This document shows, piece after piece, positions 5,870 through 10,680 of a stretch of DNA of 10,680 nucleotides. The stretch covers positions 1-10,680 of the forward strand of contig JAHZHY010000095.1 of assembly GCA_019420045.1 (NCBI GenBank), written 5' to 3'. The stretch comes from Clostridiales bacterium. GTDB lineage: Bacteria; Bacillota; Clostridia; Oscillospirales; Butyricicoccaceae. The notes under the pieces are model-generated. The model was not told the origin of the DNA and ran no database searches. It was given only the letters and a program-made list of their open reading frames with translations. The position numbers and the translations under genes were made by a program. Positions within the stretch are counted from its first letter, which is position 1. Every line of letters begins with the position of its first letter.

Positions 5870-6709
5870 TTATTCCTTCTTTTCCTTCAGTTCCAGGTTC
5901 CGTTTCAGGGGTTTGATCCCCCGGAAAGAAAAAGCCTTCTGAGCATATTTTTTCCGGAAGGCCCGGTCGGAAAGCCCCTCCAAATCTTGTTTTTCTATAC
6001 TTTTCGTAATATTCTCTGTAAATTCTGCAATATAGCTGATTTTTACCCCTTTGTTTTCCGGGCACACCTGTTGACAAATGTCGCAGCCCCATATCCGTTT
6101 GCTGCGGGCAATCAGGTCTTCCTGCCAGGTGGACAGCTCTCCCCGGCTTTGAGTGAGGGCGGAAAGGCACCGGCTCTCATTGAGTGTTCCCTCTTCTGTC
6201 AAAGCGCCGCCAGGACAGGAGGCCCGGCACAGACCACATCCCCGGCAAGGCTCCGGCTCCTTCCCCCCTGTGAGAGGCAGGTCACAGGCGATAAGGCAGC
6301 AGAACACATAGCTTCCCCACTGGGGCGTGATCAGCAGACCGTTTTGTCCGATTTTCCCCAGCCCGGCCCGGGCGCAGGCATAGACTTCAGGATAGGGGGA
6401 AATATCTGCATAGCCCCGGAATGTATGGCCGGGGAACAGCTTTTCCAGCTGCTTGCAGCTTTCTTCCAGATAACGCCCCGCCACCTGGTGGTAATCTTCC
6501 CCCCGGGCGTAAAGGGACAGGTTCCCCTCTTGATCCCCTGCGTAATAGGGCAGCACGCAGCACAAAAGGGCAGAAAGCCCCGGCACCTGTTCCAGCGCCT
6601 TTTTCCGGTTTTCCTCCCCCATACGCCGGAGTACCGGCTGCACATCTATGATGCCAAATCCCCCGCTCCAGCTTTCCAGTATTTCCTTAATTTTTTCCAC
6701 GCCGTCCAT
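5870..6709 (-). CDS. queG: QueG-like epoxyqueuosine reductase family protein
   Basis: 279 residues from the ATG at 6709, with AAGGAGG seven bases upstream; a TTG one codon earlier is less likely. QueG uses cobalamin and two 4Fe-4S clusters to reduce epoxyqueuosine to queuosine in tRNA. Seen here (numbering with the TTG as residue 1) are RGEDYH (70-75), the DISPYPE segment with a conserved aspartate (D103), and GLGKIGQNGLL (117-127). The ferredoxin-like cysteines are C156, C159, C162, C166 and C182, C210, C213, C217, the latter in GCDICQQVCPEN. The full set of eight cysteines is intact. The protein is shorter than Bacillus QueG (about 380), lacking the C-terminal HEAT-repeat region, and VDSxPVLE is altered to ADISPYPEV. 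It may be a short clostridial QueG or a relative with another substrate. No other queuosine gene is nearby. Confidence 0.82.
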   Translation of the reverse strand: MDGVEKIKEILESWSGGFGIIDVQPVLRRMGEENRKKALEQVPGLSALLCCVLPYYAGDQEGNLSLYARGEDYHQVAGRYLEESCKQLEKLFPGHTFRGYADISPYPEVYACARAGLGKIGQNGLLITPQWGSYVFCCLIACDLPLTGGKEPEPCRGCGLCRASCPGGALTEEGTLNESRCLSALTQSRGELSTWQEDLIARSKRIWGCDICQQVCPENKGVKISYIAEFTENITKSIEKQDLEGLSDRAFRKKYAQKAFSFRGIKPLKRNLELKEKKE

Positions 6710-6721
6710 CAATGCCCCTCC

Positions 6722-6750
6722 TTGTTCCTTTCCTGGCCCTATGATAAAAT
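6722..6750 (+). promoter_or_regulatory. Candidate promoter of the kinase remnant and membrane protein
   Basis: TTGTTC (6722-6727), exactly 17 bases, then TAAAAT (6745-6750), 37 bases before the plus-strand ATG at 6788. Its -35 overlaps the ribosome binding site region of the divergent queG-like gene. The match is moderate. Confidence 0.4.
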
Positions 6751-6769
6751 ATCCCTATCCAAATTGCAA
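6740..6769 (-). promoter_or_regulatory. Probable queG promoter, overlapping a divergent one
   Basis: On the minus strand, TTGCAA (6764-6769), 17 bases, then TATCAT (6741-6746), ending about 32 bases before the queG start. It occupies the same DNA as the plus-strand promoter candidate at 6722-6750, so the two polymerases would compete. Confidence 0.5.
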
Positions 6770-6787
6770 TGAAAAGGGGGAAACACC

Positions 6788-7172
6788 ATGATCCTTCAGC
6801 TTTTGGGGGCCTCTGGGGCGGGGAAAAGCACCCTGGCCAAAGCCCTTGCCCAGAAAACCGGCCTGCCCCATCTGCAAAGCGACCACTATCTGTGGCCCGA
6901 TGAGAAGTTTGACATTCCCCGGCCGGTGGAAGAGCGGCGGCGGATGCTGGAAGAAGATCTCAGGCGGTTTCCCTCGGCACCCTCACCACCAGCTGACCCA
7001 GGAGTTTCTGGAATGGGCCGCTTGTTATGACACCGCCGGGGAAGAAGAACCCAACTCCCTGTGCTCCCATCTGAAAAAGATCGCCCAGGCTCCCTGTCCC
7101 ACCCTTATTCTGTGGCCGGAAAGTACCGAAACCCTCCTCCATCGGGTGCTGGGAGCGGCGAACCTATTGTGA
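6788..7172 (+). pseudogene. Decayed P-loop kinase (shikimate/adenylate-kinase-like), internal deletion
   Basis: The first ~62 codons read as the start of a small P-loop nucleotide kinase: Walker A GASGAGKST at residues 7-15, then LPHLQSDHYLWPDEKF, as in the FlaR/topology-modulation-type kinase family, and an EEDLRRFPS segment. From about 6975 this frame turns into low-quality sequence and stops at 7030. A different frame, open to a stop at 7172, reads as the family's C-terminal part (HQLTQEFLEWAACYDT, then APCPTLILWPES). The two halves are separated by a frame change and the central third (beta strand, lid arginines) is missing; the total of ~128 codons compares with about 170-190 in the family. 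I read this as an internal deletion that also broke the frame. The ribosome binding site AAGGGGG is still intact, suggesting recent loss. A sequencing error alone would not explain the missing middle. Confidence 0.75.
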
Positions 7173-7185
7173 AAGGAGAATGGAT

Positions 7186-7464
7186 ATGCTGTCCAAATGG
7201 AAAGAGCAAATCAACCAGAAAAATCTGGGCCGGTTTTCCTCCCTTGCCAATGTGGTGCTGTTTTTGTGCATGGCCGGGCTTCTGCCCTCGGGAGCAAAAC
7301 AGTTCACCCCACTCACCATCCTTGTGTACATCCTTCTGGGGCTGTGGGCCGTCTTTACCCTTCTGTATTTTGCCTTGAAAAAGCGGTATGTCAGCCTTAT
7401 ACTGTTCCTTCTGTTCTTCTTGTTCTTCGCCGCCTATTTTACCGCTCCGCTGTGGTCCAATTAA
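7186..7464 (+). CDS. Small membrane protein, three predicted helices
   Basis: 92 residues from the ATG at 7186, seven bases after AAAGGAG; an in-frame ATG at 7180 is too close to that site. A charged amphipathic start (SKWKEQINQKN) is followed by three hydrophobic stretches: about residues 19-36, 43-63 and 69-88, the last almost all L and F. The loop between helices 2 and 3 has KKR, suggesting it is cytoplasmic. I do not recognise a family. The start site overlaps the stop of the kinase remnant, so it was co-transcribed with it, and it ends at the strong terminator at 7478-7514. It appears intact, unlike its neighbour. Confidence 0.75.
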   Translation: MLSKWKEQINQKNLGRFSSLANVVLFLCMAGLLPSGAKQFTPLTILVYILLGLWAVFTLLYFALKKRYVSLILFLLFFLFFAAYFTAPLWSN

Positions 7465-7477
7465 CCCATTCCAGACA

Positions 7478-7514
7478 AAAATCCCCCATCTCTCCATGAG
7501 AGATGGGGGATTTT
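7478..7514. terminator. Strong bidirectional terminator between convergent genes
   Basis: The perfect 16-bp arms 7478-7493 and 7499-7514 enclose a 5-base loop. On the plus strand the stem ends in TTTTCTATTTTTTA, on the minus strand in TTTTTGTCT. It sits between the membrane-protein gene (+) and the amidohydrolase gene (-) and serves both transcripts. Confidence 0.92.
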
Positions 7515-7521
7515 CTATTTT

Positions 7522-8832
7522 TTATTCTGTCCGTCCGGCCAGGCGCAAAGCGCAGCTGGCAAAGATCTTGGCGCTGAACACCAGCACATCTTCTCCAAAA
7601 TCAAACCACTCGTTGTGGGCCGAACCCCAGCGGCGGGTGCCCAGGAACATATGCATGGCCTTGCCTCCATGCTCCTGCACGGTGCGCATCATATAGGTGA
7701 AGTCCTCCGATCCGCCCAGATCCTGGCGAACGGTGTCCGGCTCCATCCCCAGGCTGTCCCGCACCACCTGCTCCACCACCTGGCGCAGGCTCTCATCGGA
7801 CTGGGCGCTGGCCGCGCCGCCCATCTTGGTCACTTCATAGGTGCAGCCGTACATCTTGGCCGCCCCTTCGATGCTGTCCATGGCATGGCGGTAGATGTCC
7901 TGGGCAATCTCACTGGTGGAGCCCCGGGTCTCGGCCTTCAGGGTGGCCTGGGCCGGGATCACATTCCGCCCGGTGCCCGCCGTCAGCAGGCCCACATTGC
8001 ACCGGCCCATGCCCCGGCCGTCTTGCACCTGGGTCTGCATTCCCAGAGTGGCCAATGCCGCCGCCAGCAGGGCGTTGCGGCCCTTTTCCGGCGATCCGCC
8101 GGCATGGGAAGCCTCTCCTTTGAAAGTCACATCAAATTTATCGGTAGCCAGATAGCCGCCGGTGTTGGTGCACACCTGCAAAGAACCGTCCGAGGTCTCG
8201 GCGATGTGTCCGCCCAGTACAAAGTCCACATCGTCCAGAATACCCGACTTGCACACCGAAAGAGCTCCCCGCACGCCTTCTTCTGCCGGCTGGAAGATCA
8301 CCTTCACCTTGCCTTGCAGCTGCTCCCGGATGCGGTAAAGGGAGAGGGCGGTGATCAGGCCGATGACGGCATGGCCGTCGTGACCGCAGGCGTGCATGGC
8401 CCCTGCGTTGCAGGAGGCAAAGCCCTCCTTCTGAGGACGGTGGGCATCGGTGCGGTTTTCTTCCACATCGTTGCTGTCAATGTCCATGCGGATGGCAACC
8501 ACCGGCCCTTCCCGGCCGGTGTCGATCACGGCGCACAGGCCGGTATAGCCCTCCGTGCGCTGCACATAAGAGGGGTCGGCTCCCTGCTCCACGGCCCGCT
8601 CCATAGCGGCCTTGATCACACTTTCTTCCGGGTAGCCCATGGCATATTCCGGGCAGACCACCTGCTTGCCCATGAGCACAGGGACTCCCGCTTCTTCCAG
8701 CGTCTTGGCCAGAAAAGCGGTGGTGCGGAACTCCGTCCAGGCCGGTTCCGGGTGCCGGTGCAGATCCCGGCGCCACTCCACCGCCTTCTGAGCATATTCC
8801 TCACAGATTCCATTGAGTGCCTTGTAATCCAT
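7522..8832 (-). CDS. abgA: M20D amidohydrolase, AbgA-like (aminobenzoyl-glutamate hydrolase)
   Basis: 436 residues, the same length as E. coli AbgA, which with AbgB cleaves p-aminobenzoyl-glutamate, a folate breakdown product. Resemblance to my memory of AbgA runs through the protein: WRRDLHRHPEPAWTEFRT (20-37), an AbgA-type insertion around residues 55-95, RPQKEGFASCNAGAMHACG (132-150), HACGHDGH (147-154) with metal ligands C149, H151 and others, QPAEEGVRGA (181-190), then SHAGGSPE and AGTGRNVIPA in the dimerisation domain, GGSEDFT, and HNEWFDF near the end. No AbgB-like partner or AbgT transporter is in the window. The start has AAGGAGAG about 9 bases upstream. It is third in an operon with gntR and the NYN gene (18-bp gap). 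It could instead act on other N-acyl amino acids or dipeptides. Confidence 0.85.
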   Translation of the reverse strand: MDYKALNGICEEYAQKAVEWRRDLHRHPEPAWTEFRTTAFLAKTLEEAGVPVLMGKQVVCPEYAMGYPEESVIKAAMERAVEQGADPSYVQRTEGYTGLCAVIDTGREGPVVAIRMDIDSNDVEENRTDAHRPQKEGFASCNAGAMHACGHDGHAVIGLITALSLYRIREQLQGKVKVIFQPAEEGVRGALSVCKSGILDDVDFVLGGHIAETSDGSLQVCTNTGGYLATDKFDVTFKGEASHAGGSPEKGRNALLAAALATLGMQTQVQDGRGMGRCNVGLLTAGTGRNVIPAQATLKAETRGSTSEIAQDIYRHAMDSIEGAAKMYGCTYEVTKMGGAASAQSDESLRQVVEQVVRDSLGMEPDTVRQDLGGSEDFTYMMRTVQEHGGKAMHMFLGTRRWGSAHNEWFDFGEDVLVFSAKIFASCALRLAGRTE

Positions 8833-8850
8833 TTTCTTTCTCTCCTTCCC

Positions 8851-9648
8851 TTATTTTCCCCGCCGGTTCCGGTTGCCCGGTCGGGTGCGCACATAGATTT
8901 TTTTGGTGTTTCTGTCCATAGGGCTGGGCACTTCCCGCACCTCAAAGGCATCCAGAGCTTTGACAAAGGTGGTCAGTTTCCGATGGCCGTAGTTGCGCAC
9001 ATCGAATTCGGGGAAGCGCTTGATCAAGGTATCTCCTACAATGCTCAGGGGCACCCACTGATCGTCGTCCTCGCTGCTGTCGTCGATGATGGTGCGCACC
9101 GCCCGGCGAATTTCCCGCAGAGAAGTGCGGGCGGTGTTCTGTCCCCCTGCGGCAGAGTCATTTTCCATGACCTCTTTCCGCTTGGGGCACTCAGGAGCCT
9201 CCGGCTCGGGATTTTGCAGAACTTCCAGATATTTGAATTTATTGCAGGCCGCGATAAAAGGGGACGGTGTCTTCCGCTCTCCCATGCCCACCACAATCTT
9301 TCCCGCTTCCCGCAGACGGGAAGCCAGGCGGGTAAAATCGCTGTCGCTGGAAGCCAGGCAGAACCCCTCCACATTGCCGGCATAGAGGATGTCCATGGCA
9401 TCGATAATCATGGCGGAGTCGGTGGCGTTTTTGCCGGTGGTGTAGCTGTATTGCTGAATGGGCGTCACGGAATTTTCCAGCAGCACATCCTTCCACCCCT
9501 GCATATTGGCGCTGGTCCAGTCCCCGTAGATCCGTTTGTAGGTGATGACCCCTTCGTTGGAAAGTTCCTCCAAAATGCCTTTGATGTATTTGGCCGACAC
9601 ATTCTCCCCGTCGATGAGCAGGGCAAAGCGCTTGTCTTCTTTTTCCAT
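8851..9648 (-). CDS. NYN-domain ribonuclease-like protein with LOTUS/OST-HTH domain
   Basis: 265 residues in two parts. Residues 1-145 form a NYN (LabA/DUF88, PIN-like) domain with the acidic metal site in place: D13 in LLIDGEN, D77 in NATDSAMIIDAMD, and D102/D104 in ASSDSDFTRL. Residues about 175-256 look like an OST-HTH/LOTUS domain (SLREIRRAV, LSIVGDTLIKRFPEFD, NYGHRKLTTFVKAL), which in other proteins binds RNA, often G-rich or structured. A linker (145-172) joins them and a basic tail (RTRPGNRNRRGK) ends the protein. The predicted activity is endoribonuclease. AGGAG lies six bases before the ATG; the gap to gntR upstream is 16 bp, so the two are in one operon. This architecture is widespread in bacteria but its natural targets are unknown. 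Confidence 0.88.
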   Translation of the reverse strand: MEKEDKRFALLIDGENVSAKYIKGILEELSNEGVITYKRIYGDWTSANMQGWKDVLLENSVTPIQQYSYTTGKNATDSAMIIDAMDILYAGNVEGFCLASSDSDFTRLASRLREAGKIVVGMGERKTPSPFIAACNKFKYLEVLQNPEPEAPECPKRKEVMENDSAAGGQNTARTSLREIRRAVRTIIDDSSEDDDQWVPLSIVGDTLIKRFPEFDVRNYGHRKLTTFVKALDAFEVREVPSPMDRNTKKIYVRTRPGNRNRRGK

Positions 9649-9664
9649 CCTTTTCTCCTCTTCC

Positions 9665-10666
9665 TCACAGCGTCTCCGGCAGGTGATATTTTTCCTCCAT
9701 CAGAGCGCCCACCTGTTCTTCCAGGTGGATCAGGCTGCCCCGCTCGATGAGATAATCAAAGGGGATCACCCGTCCCCCCTGCTGCCGGTATCGGTCCAGG
9801 GCATCCCCGGCTGCCTGCTTGTCAAAGAGCAAAGAGTCGGGGGAAACTACAATGGCTCCATACCGGCCCATAAAGCCGATGGTGCTTTGCAGGTCTGTTT
9901 CAAAATTCACCGGGTAGCTTTTTTCCTCCTCCCGGAAATAGCACAGCTGCTCGGTGATAAGGTTGGCAAACTTGTTGCTGGAACAAACGATGCCGATGGG
10001 TGTCTCCCGGGGCAGAGTGGTGATGCTGACAATGGTATGCCGGGAGGGAGCCATGGCCACTTTCAAAAGCTTTTTCCCAAAACCGGCCAGGCTCTGGGCA
10101 ATCTGGTCATAGTGGGTCTCGGTGGTGACCACCAGATCGAAATCGGCCAAAAGGGCCCGGGGATCGTCGTCCAGAATGATGCTGTCCACCATAAAAAGAG
10201 ACAGGGAGACCCCAGGCAGGTACAACAGCTGCTTTTTGAAAATAGCCAGGCTCTCCGGGTTGCAGTCGATGACGGCCAGGCGGAGGGTCTTTTCCCCCGG
10301 GCTGGCCTTATCCAGCACGATGCGCATCATATTCAGGCTCTCCTCCGGCGAAAAGCCCCACAGGTCCAGCCGATCGGCCGTTTCCTCCAGAAGGGCCATG
10401 GCCAGCTTCCGCTTCTCCCCTTCCGCCCCCTGGCGGTGGGAATGGACATAGGTGCCGCTGCCCTGGATGACTTCCACCAGGTTGTTGTCGGCCAGTTCCC
10501 GATAGGCCTTTTTCACCGTGCCCCGGGCCACCCCCAACCGGGCTGCCAGCTCCCGCTCGGTGGGCAACCGGTCCCCCGGGCGCAGTTTTCCCTCTTTGAT
10601 GTCCTGCAGAATCTGCTGGGCCACCTGCTGATAAATGGGTTTGTTTGGATCCAGATTGAAGGTCAT
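9665..10666 (-). CDS. GntR-family transcriptional regulator, YhcF-like wHTH with unrecognised sensor domain
   Basis: 333 residues. Residues 9-75 are a GntR winged helix: PIYQQVAQQIL (10-20), recognition helix region 40-58, and the wing IQGSGTYVHS (67-76). After a helical linker (80-120) comes a ~210-residue domain that is neither FadR-like FCD, UTRA nor an aminotransferase (MocR) domain. It shows alternating strands and helices: TLRLAVIDCN (127-136), FDLVVTTE (176-183), TPIGIVCS (222-229) and YGAIVVSP (269-276), suggesting two Rossmann-like lobes like a periplasmic-binding or PrpR-N fold. It probably binds a small ligand between lobes; this is inference. The start is clear (AAGGAGG four bases upstream). 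It is first in the operon with the NYN and AbgA-like genes and likely controls it; the promoter lies beyond the window edge. Confidence 0.88.
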   Translation of the reverse strand: MTFNLDPNKPIYQQVAQQILQDIKEGKLRPGDRLPTERELAARLGVARGTVKKAYRELADNNLVEVIQGSGTYVHSHRQGAEGEKRKLAMALLEETADRLDLWGFSPEESLNMMRIVLDKASPGEKTLRLAVIDCNPESLAIFKKQLLYLPGVSLSLFMVDSIILDDDPRALLADFDLVVTTETHYDQIAQSLAGFGKKLLKVAMAPSRHTIVSITTLPRETPIGIVCSSNKFANLITEQLCYFREEEKSYPVNFETDLQSTIGFMGRYGAIVVSPDSLLFDKQAAGDALDRYRQQGGRVIPFDYLIERGSLIHLEEQVGALMEEKYHLPETL

Positions 10667-10680
10667 AGCTCCTCCTTCCG

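Noticed and set aside
5307..6170. 287-codon minus-strand frame overlapping the CBS and queG-like genes
   Set aside because: Gly-rich out-of-frame translation of both genes and the gap between them.
8851..9648. NYN protein as part of a defence island
   Set aside because: NYN domains occur in defence systems, but the neighbours here are a GntR regulator and an AbgA-like hydrolase, with no defence or mobile genes in the window.
7615..9750. Open frame of 711 codons on the plus strand opposite abgA-like and NYN genes
   Set aside because: Antisense shadow spanning two real genes and their gap; His/Gly/Ala-rich with no family resemblance.

Overview
The window looks like core chromosome of a GC-rich gut-type Clostridia (Bacillota), most likely an Oscillospiraceae relative such as the Flavonifractor/Pseudoflavonifractor group. 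Three things suggest this. Most genes have strong AAGGAGG-type ribosome binding sites. A darA-holB-ricT cluster matches the replication-origin-proximal order of Bacillota. The alanine racemase is of a divergent type that I recall from Clostridia. The family assignment of the organism is inference. I see no prophage, CRISPR array, rRNA or tRNA.

Layout, left to right. Bases 1-358 carry no credible gene. They hold two near-identical minus-strand terminator hairpins flanking a ~239-bp segment with short inverted ends, which looks like a small non-coding repeat element. Next, on the minus strand, comes the operon darA (c-di-AMP receptor) - holB (DNA polymerase III delta') - ricT (PSP1/YaaT protein with a long Arg/Glu/Asn-rich tail), with a clear sigma-A promoter at 2879-2907. 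Upstream of it, also on minus, is a two-gene cell-wall operon: a FemAB-type lipid II aminoacyltransferase followed by a divergent alanine racemase, with a near-consensus promoter at 5281-5310. Then, on minus, come a two-CBS-domain protein and a short QueG-like cobalamin/Fe-S reductase.

The queG-like gene diverges from a short plus-strand unit through a 78-bp spacer with back-to-back promoter sequences. That unit holds a decayed P-loop kinase (internal deletion plus frame change) and a small three-helix membrane protein. It ends at a perfect 16-bp bidirectional terminator (7478-7514). The rest (7522-10666) is a compact minus-strand operon: a GntR-family regulator with an unrecognised C-terminal domain, a NYN-LOTUS ribonuclease-like protein, and an M20 amidohydrolase closely resembling AbgA (aminobenzoyl-glutamate hydrolase).

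Functionally, the window combines housekeeping (replication clamp loading, c-di-AMP sensing, RNA processing/Fe-S regulation), peptidoglycan peptide chemistry (racemase plus FemAB), tRNA queuosine or related redox chemistry, and one regulator-nuclease-hydrolase operon whose logic is not obvious. I do not find strong evidence of a new defence or mobile system. The best second looks are the intergenic repeat, the altered active-site positions of the racemase, and the GntR-NYN-AbgA operon.
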